Positions 36,325 to 45,871 of a stretch of 64,000 nt of DNA are shown in pieces. The notes under the pieces were generated by a model. That model saw only the letters and a program-made list of their open reading frames with translations. It made no database searches and was not told the DNA's origin. The stretch is from contig CAKTZR010000010.1 of the NCBI GenBank assembly GCA_934636105.1, positions 36,336-100,335 on the forward strand, written 5' to 3'. Both the position numbers and the translations under genes were made by a program. The stretch comes from an uncultured Clostridia bacterium (GTDB lineage: Bacteria > Bacillota > Clostridia > Christensenellales > Aristaeellaceae). Position 1 is the first letter of the stretch; each line of letters begins with the position of its first letter.

Positions 36325-37515
36325 TCGCCCGCCCCCTTCGCTTCATCCTCCAGCGCTTTCTGCGTTTCAAACAGTTTGGCATAGGTGCCGCCGCGCTCGG
36401 CCACACGCATATCCAAGCCGCCCTGACTGCGCACAAAGTCGGCAAGCTGTGTCTTTTCCAGCGCATCCCAAAGTTGAGCGTCCGTTGCGTTCGGGTTGCC
36501 CATCAGCAGATTATCGCGCACCGTCCCCTTGAACAGATACGCCGCAAAGCCGACGTAAGTCACGGCCTTCGCCAGCGCCGCTTCGGAAAGGTCGCAAATT
36601 TCCGTTCCGCCGAGCATCACGCTCCCGGTATAGCCCTGCGCCCGCCCGGTCAGCAGCGCCGCAACGGTAGATTTGCCGCTTCCGCTTTCACCGACCAGCG
36701 CGGTCAGCCCCTTTTCCGCACAGCTTATCGATACGCCGTGCAGAATCTCCCGCTCCCCGTCGTAGGAGAAGCGCACGTCCGAAAGCCGCACGCCCACGCC
36801 GGAAACGGGCTTGCCGCCGTCCTTCGGCGTTTCAAGATCAAGCAGCTTGAAAATTTTGTCGCTGGCCGCCATACCGTTCATCGCGATGTGGAAGAAACTG
36901 CCCAGCTGGCGCATCGGCAGAAAGAAATCCGCCGACAGCAGCATGATCGTCAGCGCGCCCGCAAGGCTCACGCTTCCCGCCGCCAGCTGGCTGACGGCCA
37001 GCGCCATGCCCAGCGCCGCGCCGCCGTAGGCGATGATATCCATGATGGTGATGGAATTGAGCTGCATGGTCAGCACCTTCATGGTGATTTTGCGGAAATC
37101 CTCCGCGGCCTCGTTCATCTCCCGATGGCGCTGCTCGTCCGCGCGATAGATTTTGAGCGTCGTCAGGCCTTGCAGATTTTCAAGGAAGGTGTCGCCCAGC
37201 GCGGTATACTTGCCCCAGTAGCGGGAAAGCAGCTTTTTCGCCCACGTCTGCACCAGCGCAATGGCGACAGGAATCAGCGGCACGCAGACCAGCAGCGCAG
37301 CCGCCGCGCGCAAGCAGCGCAAAAGCAAGCACCAGCGCCGTCAGGCCCGCGTCCTGCGCGGTCAGCGTTTGGGCGTAAAGCGCCGCCAGCGTGCGCGCCA
37401 CGGCGGTCATGGCCGCGATGTTCACGAGCAGGTTGCCCCACTGAATCGCCACGCAGGCCGCCACATATTTTCGGCTCTCCGGCACCATACCGATGAGCCT
37501 TTCGTTCATCATCAT
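36321..37515 (-). pseudogene. CydD-like ABC transporter half, broken by two internal deletions
   Basis: Only about 1195 bp remain of an expected 1700 or so, and the length is not a multiple of three. One frame (37515 downward) gives an N-terminus with two membrane helices. Coding then passes to another frame at about 37310-37340, starting near LLVCVPLIPVAIALVQ; about 100 residues of the first membrane region are missing. The ATPase part has Walker A GESGSGKST, but the sequence jumps from the segment after YLFKGTVRDNLLMG straight to the final AERGGTYAKLFETQKAL. The LSGGQ signature, Walker B and H-loop are absent. Either real decay or misassembly could explain it. Confidence 0.8.
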
Positions 37516-37533
37516 ATAAACTCCTCGGGTCGC

Positions 37534-38352
37534 TTACTTTCTGCCCCAGATCATGCCCATCTGCCCCAGCACCAGCGGCGTATTGAGAAAGCGCGGCGCA
37601 TAATCCGGCTTGCGCGTATCCTCAAAGTGAAGCTCCTTCACGCGCGGGCGGAGCTGCTCGACGAACGCATTGATATCGCCGTACACGCGCTTATCGTAGA
37701 ACGTATCCTGAATGACGAACGCCGCGCCGGGCTTCAAAACCCGCAGCATCTCCTGAAACAGCGCGAGCTTATCCTTCTGGCCGCGCACCTCGTGGAAAAC
37801 GAAGTTGCTCACCGCACCGTCGAAGGTTTCATCCACAAAGGAGAGCTTCGCTGCGTCGCCCTCGCGGAAGGAGACATGCGCCGCCACATTTTCCAGCTTC
37901 GCGTTCTCCTCGCACTGGCTCTGGCTGAAGCCCCACGCCTTTCCCCAGCCGTCAATGCCGACGACGCGCAGCTGCGGCCACTTCTTTGCGGCCTTGATGG
38001 AAAGCGCGCCGTTGCCGCAGCCGATATCCAGCAGCATCCCTTTGCCGGAGAAGCTGGAACGGCGCAGCTGCTCGATTACGCTGTCGAGCACATAGCTCTG
38101 CACCTGCCCGCCCGTGTAGGAAAGCGCCATGCGCGCGCGGAGCATATAATAGGTATACACGAGCGCGACCAGCGAAAGCACCGTCAGCAGCGAACCGAGC
38201 CAGCCCACGACATTTTTCAGCGCTGCGCCCGCAAACAGCAGCGCCAGCGCCGCCGCCAGGCTGACCAGCACCACGGAATACGGAATCCAGTTGCCATACT
38301 GCGGGCCCTTTCTGCCAAAATCCGGGATTTCGTTTTGTTTTTCCTTCTTCAT
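37534..38352 (-). CDS. Membrane-anchored class I SAM-dependent methyltransferase
   Basis: 272 residues. Two N-terminal helices (near 25-70) anchor it; the catalytic part follows with the SAM motif LLDIGCGNGALS near 107, VVGIDGW (motif II) and LRVLKPGAAFVIQD (post-motif III). ATG at 38352 has AAAGGATGATTTCC upstream. It is the first gene of an operon with the CydD-like remnant, CydC-like and YgbA-like genes. The substrate is unknown; a link to iron, heme or nitrosative stress is suggested by the YgbA-like neighbour. Confidence 0.85.
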   Translation of the reverse strand: MKKEKQNEIPDFGRKGPQYGNWIPYSVVLVSLAAALALLFAGAALKNVVGWLGSLLTVLSLVALVYTYYMLRARMALSYTGGQVQSYVLDSVIEQLRRSSFSGKGMLLDIGCGNGALSIKAAKKWPQLRVVGIDGWGKAWGFSQSQCEENAKLENVAAHVSFREGDAAKLSFVDETFDGAVSNFVFHEVRGQKDKLALFQEMLRVLKPGAAFVIQDTFYDKRVYGDINAFVEQLRPRVKELHFEDTRKPDYAPRFLNTPLVLGQMGMIWGRK

Positions 38353-38374
38353 ATGGAAATCATCCTTTCCAAAC

Positions 38375-38428
38375 GTTAGTTTCCTCTAATCACGGTGTAT
38401 TATATCGGTTTGCGCCGCATCGTGTCAA
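38375..38428 (-). promoter_or_regulatory. Promoter and GTTAG-N6-CTAAT operator of the methyltransferase operon
   Basis: Minus strand perfect TTGACA (38428-38423), 18-bp spacer and perfect TATAAT (38404-38399). GTTAG-TTTCCT-CTAAT (38375-38390) begins 9 bp downstream of the -10 box, where a bound repressor would block the start. It matches the site at the ZinT-like gene. Confidence 0.75.
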
Positions 38429-38440
38429 GACGATTTCACC

Positions 38441-38471
38441 AAAACGAAAAGGCGGAGCACTCTGCCCCGCC
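38441..38471 (-). terminator. Terminator after the DUF6020 gene
   Basis: GGCGGAGCA (38451-38459) pairs with TGCCCCGCC (38463-38471) with one mismatch, followed on the minus strand by TTTTCGTTTT. Confidence 0.75.
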
Positions 38472-38477
38472 TGAAAT

Positions 38478-40277
38478 TTATTGGATTTTCTTTGGCCTGA
38501 GCGCGTAGGAGAGCGCCGCCAGGACCAGCGGCATGAGATAGAGAATCGGGAAACCGTATCGATCCTGATTCTCGATGCACGGGCCGCATAGAATGACCGC
38601 CATCGTCATCAGCTGCGGAAGGAAAACCAGAAGCATCCCCCGCGCCTTTCGGCTTCGCGCAATCGCACAGGCGCCCAGCAGCACCACGCCGTAGAAACCC
38701 AGCGTGTTCAGCGTCTGCGCAAACGGAAGCGTCAGCGCCACGGCGCGCAGATTCTGCTCGACCGCCTGAAGCCGGTTCAGCGTCTCGCTTGGATGAACGT
38801 TCAGCGCCGCCATCTCCTCGTCGGAAAGGCCCGTTCCCGTGAAGATCGACAGGTTATAGGTGCTCGCATCCAGAATCAGCGCGTTCTGGATCACCGTCGC
38901 CGAAACATAGCAGCCGGGATGTCTCGCCAGCTGGCTGGCCCATGCCTTTCCGTACGCCAGCCAGTCTGACAAGGACGCTTCCCTGCGGTACACCGCTTTC
39001 ACCGGGTCGGAAAGCTCCGGACGATACCTTCTCGCCAGTTCATCGTAAATCAGCACCCGGTCGATCGCTTCGCGTTCCTCATCGGTGACTTCCGACTCGT
39101 ATTCCGACACAAACCGGGCCGTCTGCTGAAACGGCAGGGAGAGCGCTTCGCCCAGGCTGCCCGGCATCGGATGAAAATGCGCGTCAAACGCCGCGTCAAA
39201 GCCTGCGCCGAGCAGGAACGGAATCACCGCCACAGCTGCGGCCGCCGCCCGCCGCCGCTTTCCATGCTCACCGAAGAACAGCACCAGACAAATTGGAATC
39301 CACACAATGACGCCGTTCGGACGCATGCGAAGCATCAGAAAAGCGGACAGGATCATGCGGCAGATGAAACCCGCACCGCAGATATACCGCTCATCCTCCA
39401 AAAAGCGCATCCGCACCAGCTCGCAGAGCATCAGCAGCATGGCATAGCTGTACGGAATATCCTTGAGAATCACCGTGATGTTGTCGCAGTAAACCGGCGC
39501 GGCCGCGCACAAAGCCAGCGAAAGCATCCGAAGCCAGACCGGCGCGCGAAGCCTGCACATCACCGCCTGACTGTATCCAATCACGGCCGCCGCGAAAACC
39601 GCCTGTGCCAGCACATAGGCAAACAGCCCCAGATTTCCGTTTCCCAGCGCATCTCCCAGATGGACAGCGCCAAGCAGGAAAAAGGCCTGAAGCGTCGGAT
39701 GATGCTTGTTCCACGGCTGAAGCCCCAGAATCTGATCAATTTGGGACTGCGTGTCCGTGTTCATCGAAGCCGGATAGCTGATGACCAGATGCGGCAGCCA
39801 GCACAGCAGCACGACGGCCATGCAAAGCAGCAGCGTATGCGCGCGATAGACGTTCAGCAGCGCGCCGTTTTTCGCCGGGCGCAAATCCAGCTTTCTTTTC
39901 AGCCCCGCTTCCAGCAGACGGAAAAGCAATTCAAACAGATTGGCCATGCCCAGCGCCAGCACCGCCGCTTTGAGCATCTGGCCGCTGGATAAAAACGGCT
40001 GATTGAGCGCGTCGGTGTTGGCCACGCTGGCGGCGATCACCTGCCACGCGCCGGTTAGCAGCGCGCAGAGCTTCATCCGCAGGCTGGCTCGTTCCAGCTT
40101 CGTTTCCGCCCATTCCAGCGTCCAAAATGCGAGCAGCGCCGCCGCCGCGACGGCGAAGCTCGTTCCGGTCAGCGATTCGCCGAGGTTGACGTAATTGTTG
40201 CCGCTGCGCAGGTTCAAATCCATGAACATGGCCCAGGCCATCAGCACGGCGCGCAGCGCGTTTGCGAGCTTCATCAT
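38478..40277 (-). CDS. DUF6020-type large polytopic membrane protein
   Basis: 599 residues with about 12-14 hydrophobic segments. The segment YPASMNTDTQSQIDQILGL followed by NKHHPTLQAFFL near residue 180 matches the family signature (SMNxDTQSQ, HHP), which recalls GT-C-type membrane transferases. A LRMRPNGVIVWIP segment lies near 300. It likely acts on envelope polymers, but no reaction is known. The start at 40277 or 40274 overlaps the stop of the preceding gene; no strong ribosome site is seen, so translation is probably coupled. It ends at a terminator. Confidence 0.75.
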   Translation of the reverse strand: MMKLANALRAVLMAWAMFMDLNLRSGNNYVNLGESLTGTSFAVAAAALLAFWTLEWAETKLERASLRMKLCALLTGAWQVIAASVANTDALNQPFLSSGQMLKAAVLALGMANLFELLFRLLEAGLKRKLDLRPAKNGALLNVYRAHTLLLCMAVVLLCWLPHLVISYPASMNTDTQSQIDQILGLQPWNKHHPTLQAFFLLGAVHLGDALGNGNLGLFAYVLAQAVFAAAVIGYSQAVMCRLRAPVWLRMLSLALCAAAPVYCDNITVILKDIPYSYAMLLMLCELVRMRFLEDERYICGAGFICRMILSAFLMLRMRPNGVIVWIPICLVLFFGEHGKRRRAAAAAVAVIPFLLGAGFDAAFDAHFHPMPGSLGEALSLPFQQTARFVSEYESEVTDEEREAIDRVLIYDELARRYRPELSDPVKAVYRREASLSDWLAYGKAWASQLARHPGCYVSATVIQNALILDASTYNLSIFTGTGLSDEEMAALNVHPSETLNRLQAVEQNLRAVALTLPFAQTLNTLGFYGVVLLGACAIARSRKARGMLLVFLPQLMTMAVILCGPCIENQDRYGFPILYLMPLVLAALSYALRPKKIQ

Positions 40278-41824
40278 TTGTTCTTCGTCACATAGACCGC
40301 CGTCGCGACGGGTACTTCCTGTTCCGCGCCGGACTTTGTATATGCGCCGTCCGCCGGGAGGGTGAGTGCTTCGCCGACCAGATAGAAGGTCAGCACGTCG
40401 CCCTTGCTGACCTCGTCCGCCGTGGAGAGCACGACATACATCGCATCCTGCCAAACGCCGGTGGAGGGATTGGTGACGCATACGAGCGCGCAGGGCTTGC
40501 CGTCATAATCGGTGAAATCCATCACCTTGCCGCGCAGAATGAACTGCTTGCCCGCATACTGCACCGGGTCTTTGGCCAGATCGTCATAAGCGACGGTAAT
40601 CATCTTCTGCCTGAACTGCGCAATCTGTTCGCGCTGCGTCCATTCGCGGGTCAGCGTAATTTCGCGCGTGGTCTGCGCAAAGCCGTCCGCCTTGGCGCGC
40701 AGGGTGAAAGTCTCCGTGCCCGCTTCTTCCATGAACACGCGGATGGCGAACACGCCGTTCTTACCCGCCTTGACGTTGGTGTTCATGCCCTTGCCGTCGA
40801 TGTAGACGGTGGCGTTCGGCTCGGTCACGCCGCGCACGGTCACGTTGCCGCCGGTGAAGGTCGTCTCCTCCGGTTCGGTGATTTCCAGCCGCGCATCCGG
40901 CATTTCATAGCGGATGGTGAAGGACGCGGTATCCTCCCCGGCGATCACGGTCACATCCACGTCGCCTTCCTCCGGCAGTTTCACCTTGACGGAGAAGCTG
41001 CCATCCTTTTTGGCGTTCGTTTTGGCGATCTGTTTGCCGTTCGCTTCCAAGCGGATTTCCGCAGAGGCCGCCGCCGTGCCGGAGAGCGTGAGCTGCGCCG
41101 AGGCCGTGAACGCCGGAATGCCGCTCAGCGTCAGACTGCCGCTCGTCTCCACTTCGGCTTCGCCGACGACGGGTTCGGGCGTGGCGGTCGGCTGCGGCGT
41201 GGCGGTCGGCTGCGGGGTCGGAGTCGCTTCGCTGACGGAGGAAAGCAGCTTGATGCCCGCCAAAAGCTGCTCCATGCGCGCGTCGTCGGTCTCGTCCGGC
41301 TCGCGCCCCACGATGGTCTGCTCGATCATATACAGCCGTCCGAGGTGCAGCGTCGCATAGCGCAGGCTGTACACCGGCATGGACGCATACATCGCCGAGC
41401 TGGTCAGCCGCACGCACGCGGGCGCGGTATCCACATACGCACAGGTTTCATACAGCCCGCTCATCTGGAACTGCGCCAGAAACGCCAGCCGCTGCTCCTG
41501 CGTCAGCTCGTCCATATCCTTCACATCCGCAAATTTGCCCGCGTCCGTGACGCTGACGGCAATCTGCCCGCCGTCGTCCGGGATGACCTCCATCACAATG
41601 CCGGAGGCCACATAGCTGGCCAGCACGGCTTCGCTGCTCGTGCCAAGCGATTTGAGCAGGTCCTCATGCTCGCTCAAATTCGTCTGGGTCAGCACGGTTT
41701 CATCCTCCCGCTGGGTATAGCGGAATCCTTCGTAAGGGAAAACATAGGTCGCCGTCTGCGCAAGTGCGTTTCCACCCAGCGCAAGCAGCGCGGCGCAAAG
41801 CAGCGCGCAAGCCTTTTTTTTCAT
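40274..41824 (-). CDS. Secreted protein with PT-rich linker and Ig-like repeats
   Basis: 516 residues. A signal peptide (KACALLCAALLALGGNALA) precedes a domain of about 175 residues, then a threonine/proline linker with the repeat TPQPTATPQPTATPEP. Two immunoglobulin-like beta domains follow (SGTAAASAEIRLEANGKQI and RGVTEPNATVYIDGKGMNT type strands), then a C-terminal part of about 110 residues with FILRGKVMDFTD. It is likely exported and wall-associated. ATG at 41824 is chosen for GGAGG 8 bp upstream. It lies between an O-antigen-ligase-like gene and the DUF6020 gene; a role in envelope polymer handling is inference. Confidence 0.75.
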   Translation of the reverse strand: MKKKACALLCAALLALGGNALAQTATYVFPYEGFRYTQREDETVLTQTNLSEHEDLLKSLGTSSEAVLASYVASGIVMEVIPDDGGQIAVSVTDAGKFADVKDMDELTQEQRLAFLAQFQMSGLYETCAYVDTAPACVRLTSSAMYASMPVYSLRYATLHLGRLYMIEQTIVGREPDETDDARMEQLLAGIKLLSSVSEATPTPQPTATPQPTATPEPVVGEAEVETSGSLTLSGIPAFTASAQLTLSGTAAASAEIRLEANGKQIAKTNAKKDGSFSVKVKLPEEGDVDVTVIAGEDTASFTIRYEMPDARLEITEPEETTFTGGNVTVRGVTEPNATVYIDGKGMNTNVKAGKNGVFAIRVFMEEAGTETFTLRAKADGFAQTTREITLTREWTQREQIAQFRQKMITVAYDDLAKDPVQYAGKQFILRGKVMDFTDYDGKPCALVCVTNPSTGVWQDAMYVVLSTADEVSKGDVLTFYLVGEALTLPADGAYTKSGAEQEVPVATAVYVTKNK

Positions 41825-41837
41825 CAAAAGCCCTCCT

Positions 41838-43271
41838 TTAAGCGGTCTTTAAATCCCTGCCGTCGGCGGTCAGCATCGCGAGGGAAAACATCAGCACGGC
41901 GTTCATCGGCGACATCGCCCCCAGCGGCTCGCTTTCCATCATGCAGGTCAGCAGCACCGCCACGATGACCATCGCCATCACGCGGCTTCCCGCCTGCGCG
42001 CGGCCCTTCGGTGCAAAGAAGGCGCGGCACATCGGCGCGGCAATCGAGCCGAAAAAGCAGCAAAGCAGTGCGAAGCCGATCAGGCCGTAATTGGTGATAA
42101 AGCCCAGGTAGGCATTGTGCGTCGTCATGCCGTCCGTAATCGCGTTGATTTTGCCCAGTCCAAAGCCAATAACGATGTTCTTCGGCGTTTCCTTCCATGC
42201 ATCGATCACCTTTTTCCAGATCGACGTGCGGTCGGTAAACGTCATATCGCCAAAGCCGCGTCCCAGCTTTTTCTCATCCTGCGGCGCATTTTCCGGTTCG
42301 GGCAGCGGCTGCTGCTCCTCCTCGGCGTGCGGCACGGCCACAACCGCTTCTTCCTGATCGTTCTGACTGCTCAAAACCGTCTGATAACGCTGAACGGCCG
42401 AATGGGTCAGCGCGGCGGCGCCCATATACCCAACGACGAACACCGCGACGCCCGCCGCAACGCCCGCCAGATGGCGCAGCGCCTTCTTGGAAATGGCCGT
42501 ATGGCTGACAATCAGGCCGTAACAGCCGACCGCCCACGCCGCCAGCATCGAATACCGCGCGGTTCGGCTCTGCGTAAGCACGACAACCGCAGCCATCATC
42601 GCCGCCGGAATCAAATGCGCGAACTTGCCCAATCCGCTCCTGCGCCGGGCTGCGCCCAGCAGACACATCAGCGTGCAGCACACGGCGAACATGCCGGTCG
42701 AGTTATAATAAACGCCTGCCGACAGATAATACGTATCCTGAACATACAGGCCAAAGCCCATGTCGGTGAATTCCAGGCCGAACGTTTGGGCCGTATAAGC
42801 GCAGTACAAAAGCATTCCCGCCATCACAAAGGAAATCACGGCAAACAGCGCGCCGGCCACATCCATCAGCATGCCGCGGCGCTGCGATGACTCCTCCGTA
42901 ATCAGCGCATACACGCCGAAAAACGCCACCATAAAATGAAACCAATCGTTGACGTTCATCGCCGTCAAGCCGAAGCGAATGCCAAACGGAATGACAATCC
43001 ACGCAAAGAGCAGCGCCAGAAATCCCATGTCCGCGCGGAGCTTCGTTCCGTTTGCATGCGCCCGCTCAAGGCGAAGCAGGACAAGCGCGCCGCCCCACGG
43101 CAGAATCACGAAGCGGTTGAGCGCGTTAATCTGCTCCTCATACCACGCCAAAACAGGGGTGGACAGAAAGCTGTAACTGAAAAACGCCAGGCACAAAAAC
43201 ACGCTCTCGTTCTGCGCAAAGGAAAGCAGCAGGCTGCGAATCCGTTGTGCGATCGTTTGATTGAATTTCAT
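41838..43271 (-). CDS. O-antigen-ligase/polymerase-like (Wzy/WaaL) membrane protein
   Basis: 477 residues with about 12 membrane segments. LTQSRTARYSMLAAWAVG near 240 and THNAYLGFITNYGLIGFALL near 415 are the hallmarks of the family, on either side of a large extracytoplasmic loop rich in Glu/Pro near 320-360. It would join or polymerise lipid-linked sugar units on the outer side of the membrane. AAGGAG precedes ATG at 43271. It follows jag by 45 bp on the same strand, so surface polysaccharide genes are placed directly behind the ribosomal protein/insertase cluster. Confidence 0.82.
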   Translation of the reverse strand: MKFNQTIAQRIRSLLLSFAQNESVFLCLAFFSYSFLSTPVLAWYEEQINALNRFVILPWGGALVLLRLERAHANGTKLRADMGFLALLFAWIVIPFGIRFGLTAMNVNDWFHFMVAFFGVYALITEESSQRRGMLMDVAGALFAVISFVMAGMLLYCAYTAQTFGLEFTDMGFGLYVQDTYYLSAGVYYNSTGMFAVCCTLMCLLGAARRRSGLGKFAHLIPAAMMAAVVVLTQSRTARYSMLAAWAVGCYGLIVSHTAISKKALRHLAGVAAGVAVFVVGYMGAAALTHSAVQRYQTVLSSQNDQEEAVVAVPHAEEEQQPLPEPENAPQDEKKLGRGFGDMTFTDRTSIWKKVIDAWKETPKNIVIGFGLGKINAITDGMTTHNAYLGFITNYGLIGFALLCCFFGSIAAPMCRAFFAPKGRAQAGSRVMAMVIVAVLLTCMMESEPLGAMSPMNAVLMFSLAMLTADGRDLKTA

Positions 43272-43316
43272 CTCATTCTCCTTGCACGCAAAAAAATCCA
43301 AAAAGGGCGGGGAGGA

Positions 43317-44552
43317 TTACTCCTCCACGCCCAGCACATCGACGGCAGCCGGGCTTTCCGGCGCGGCAACGGTTTCCTGCGTTTCATTCACAGGCTGATT
43401 TTCGTTCATCGGCTTGCGCGGCCCGCGGCGGCGATTGCTGCGGCGGCGGTTATTCGGCCTGTCTCCGCGCGGCTGATCGGCGCTCTTTTCAGGGCGCTCC
43501 GGCTGGTTTTTCAGCATGATGACCACGCGGCGGTTCGGCTCCTCGCCCTCCGAATGGGTGGTCACGGCCGGATGATTTTGCAGCGCGGTATGCAGCACGC
43601 GGCGCTCATACGGATTCATCGGCTCCAGCACAACCTTGCGGCCGGTCTTGACCGCGCGGTTAGCCATGCGCTGCGCCAGACGGCGCAGGCTGTCCTCGCG
43701 CTTGGCGCGGTAATTTTCGGTATCCAGCGTGACGCGGATATAGCCCTCGCGGCCCTTGTTCACCTGCAGGCTGGTGAGATACTGGAGCGCGTCGAGCGTC
43801 TCTCCGCGGCGGCCGATGAGGATGCCCAGCGTGTCACCGATCATGTGGATGGAGAGGTTATCCGCCTTGCTGTCGTCCACATAAACGTCCACCTTCACGC
43901 CCATGCGGTCGGTCACGTCCATCAGGAACTTCTGCGCGCGGCCCGCCGGGGTATCCTCCGAATGGATGACGGGCGGCTCGGTCGGCGCAAAGGTCTCGGC
44001 GGGCGCCATCGGCGCGAAGTCGCGCTTCTCGCCCTCCTCGCGGGCGGGACGCGGCGGGCGCGGCTTGCGTTCGCGCGGCGGCTTCGGGGCTTCCGGCTTC
44101 TTCTCCGGCTGTGCTTCAGCCTTCGGCGCTTCCGCCTTGGTTTCGGGCTTCGGCTCGGCCTTCGGCGCTTCGACCTTGATTTCCTTCTTCGGTTCGGCTT
44201 TCACCGGGGCAGGCTTCGGGGCTTCCGGCTTCTTCTCCGGCTTGACCTCGGCCTTGACTTCCGCTTTGGGCGCGGCGGGCTTCGGCGCGGACGGTCTGGC
44301 GGCGGGCTTTTTCTTCTGCTCGTTCAGGCTGAAACTGCCCAGCAGATCGCTCAAGCCGTGGTCGTCCTCGCGCTCGTCCTCCATCACGGTCAGACGCACG
44401 CAGGCGGGCTTGCTGCCGAACAGGCCGAACAGGCCCTTCGCGCCCTCCTGAAGCACGTCCACATGGACATCGGCAATGGTGACGCCCAGCTCGGCCAATC
44501 CGTTATCGATGGCTTCCTGCGTCGTTTTGCCGGTGAATTCCTTGATTTTCAT
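43317..44552 (-). CDS. jag: Jag/KhpB RNA-binding protein with very long linker
   Basis: 411 residues, longer than usual (about 210-330). The Jag_N domain (FTGKTTQEAIDNGLAELG) leads into a low-complexity Lys/Pro/Ala/Glu linker of about 130 residues with PEAPKP and KAEAPK repeats. A KH domain follows (GILIGRRGETLDALQYL), then an R3H domain (NPYERRVLHTALQ). A basic Arg/Asn-rich tail closes the protein. KhpB-type proteins bind RNA with KhpA and influence cell division and envelope synthesis. It overlaps the yidC stop by ATGA. Confidence 0.93.
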   Translation of the reverse strand: MKIKEFTGKTTQEAIDNGLAELGVTIADVHVDVLQEGAKGLFGLFGSKPACVRLTVMEDEREDDHGLSDLLGSFSLNEQKKKPAARPSAPKPAAPKAEVKAEVKPEKKPEAPKPAPVKAEPKKEIKVEAPKAEPKPETKAEAPKAEAQPEKKPEAPKPPRERKPRPPRPAREEGEKRDFAPMAPAETFAPTEPPVIHSEDTPAGRAQKFLMDVTDRMGVKVDVYVDDSKADNLSIHMIGDTLGILIGRRGETLDALQYLTSLQVNKGREGYIRVTLDTENYRAKREDSLRRLAQRMANRAVKTGRKVVLEPMNPYERRVLHTALQNHPAVTTHSEGEEPNRRVVIMLKNQPERPEKSADQPRGDRPNNRRRSNRRRGPRKPMNENQPVNETQETVAAPESPAAVDVLGVEE

Positions 44553-45550
44553 CAGATGCCAACCTCCTCAGCCTTGGCCGCCTTGCGGTCTTGCTGTTCA
44601 AAATACTTGTTGAAGCAAATCTGTTCGACGATGGCGTAGATGTTGGAAACCACCCAATACAGGGCGAACGCGGAGTTATAGCTGGCGCAGAAGTAGAGGG
44701 ACATGAAGGTCATGACATAGATCATCATCTTCTGGCTGCCCGCCTGAGAGGGATCCATCGCGGTGCTCTTCATGGTGAGCTTCTGCATGAAAATCTGGGA
44801 AACGACGGAGAGGATCGGCAGCAGGAACCAGCCGTTTCCCTCCTGATAGATGCTGAAACGGATCAGGCCGAGGATGCTCAGGTTGCCCAGACCCGCAACC
44901 GGCGCGATATACGGCGCATAGGTCGCGGAGCTGATGAACGGAGTCACCACGTCGGTGATGTAAGTCGTCAGGTCGGACGCGCTGGCGAAGCTGAGCGCCT
45001 GCGGGATCACGCCGTCGGCAAAGAGCTTGGCGCTCACGTCGTTCCAAACCTTGTAATCCACCAGGCGGAGGGACTGCACATCCGGCATGTAGGTCGCAAA
45101 CGGGCTGTCCGGCATCCAGAGGTTCTTAATCCACAGGAACGGCTCGACCAGCGTGTGCGGGTCGATTTCCGGGTTGTGGTAGAAGGTCAGGAACTGGGAA
45201 ACGAGCTGCTCGTTGGCGAACGTGCGCAGCGCATAGAACATGGCGAACAGGATAATCATCGAGATGAGCATCGGCAGGCAGGAACCCATCGGGTTGATGC
45301 CCTCCTTGCGATACAGCTCCTGGAGCTTCTGATTGAGCTTCTCCTGGTCGTCCTTGTATTTTTCCTGAAGGGCGGCTGCCTTGGGCTGAATGGTGGCCAT
45401 GCGCATGGTGGAGCGGCGGCTCTTAAGGTTGAGCGGCATGACCACCAGCTTGATGAGAATGGTAAAGACGATGATCGTCAGCGCATAATTGTTGATGAGC
45501 GTATGCAGCGCTTTGATGAGCGTCAGCAGCAGCGAATTGAGAAAACTCAT
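44552..45550 (-). CDS. yidC: YidC/SpoIIIJ/Oxa1 membrane protein insertase
   Basis: 332 residues. It has the Oxa1 core of five helices: SRRSTMRMATIQPKAAALQEKYKDD-type cytoplasmic hairpin after TM1, GINPMGSCLPMLISM, and the last helices MMIYVMTFMSLYFCASYNSAFALYW (read in parts). The long extracytoplasmic insertion of about 110 residues between TM2 and TM3 is larger than in Bacillus. No lipobox or clear signal peptide is seen. It inserts membrane proteins alone or with Sec. It lies 21 bp after yidD and is coupled to jag. Confidence 0.95.
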   Translation of the reverse strand: MSFLNSLLLTLIKALHTLINNYALTIIVFTILIKLVVMPLNLKSRRSTMRMATIQPKAAALQEKYKDDQEKLNQKLQELYRKEGINPMGSCLPMLISMIILFAMFYALRTFANEQLVSQFLTFYHNPEIDPHTLVEPFLWIKNLWMPDSPFATYMPDVQSLRLVDYKVWNDVSAKLFADGVIPQALSFASASDLTTYITDVVTPFISSATYAPYIAPVAGLGNLSILGLIRFSIYQEGNGWFLLPILSVVSQIFMQKLTMKSTAMDPSQAGSQKMMIYVMTFMSLYFCASYNSAFALYWVVSNIYAIVEQICFNKYFEQQDRKAAKAEEVGI

Positions 45551-45571
45551 GGACGAAACGTCCTCCTTGCA

Positions 45572-45871
45572 TCAAGAATTGTCCTTGGCCTTTTCGGCCT
45601 TCCCCGCTGGGGGATAAACGACTTTTTTGTCAGTTGTTTTCGATTTCCGGTTTCGTTTCGGGGGTACGGGGTCATAAAAGCTCCCTTTATACAGGGGCTG
45701 ACAGCGCAGCAGCCGCCGAATCGCCAGATAACTGCCGTAAATCGCGCCGTGCTGCTCGATGGCCTGCATCGCGTAGGTGGAGCAGGTCGGCGTAAACGGG
45801 CAGCAGGGCGCGTGCATCGGGCTGATGAACCGCCGGTAAAAGCGGATCAGCCCCAGCAGCAGACGCTTCAT
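45572..45871 (-). CDS. yidD: YidD membrane protein insertion efficiency factor
   Basis: 99 residues. It has the family core RFYRRFISPMHAPCCPFTPTCSTYAMQAIEQHG and a YLAIRRLLRCQPL end, followed by a longer basic tail (KRNRKSKTTDKK). YidD sits at the inner face of the membrane and helps YidC-dependent insertion. ATG at 45871 with GGAG 8 bp upstream overlaps the rnpA stop by one base (TGATG). Confidence 0.95.
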   Translation of the reverse strand: MKRLLLGLIRFYRRFISPMHAPCCPFTPTCSTYAMQAIEQHGAIYGSYLAIRRLLRCQPLYKGSFYDPVPPKRNRKSKTTDKKVVYPPAGKAEKAKDNS

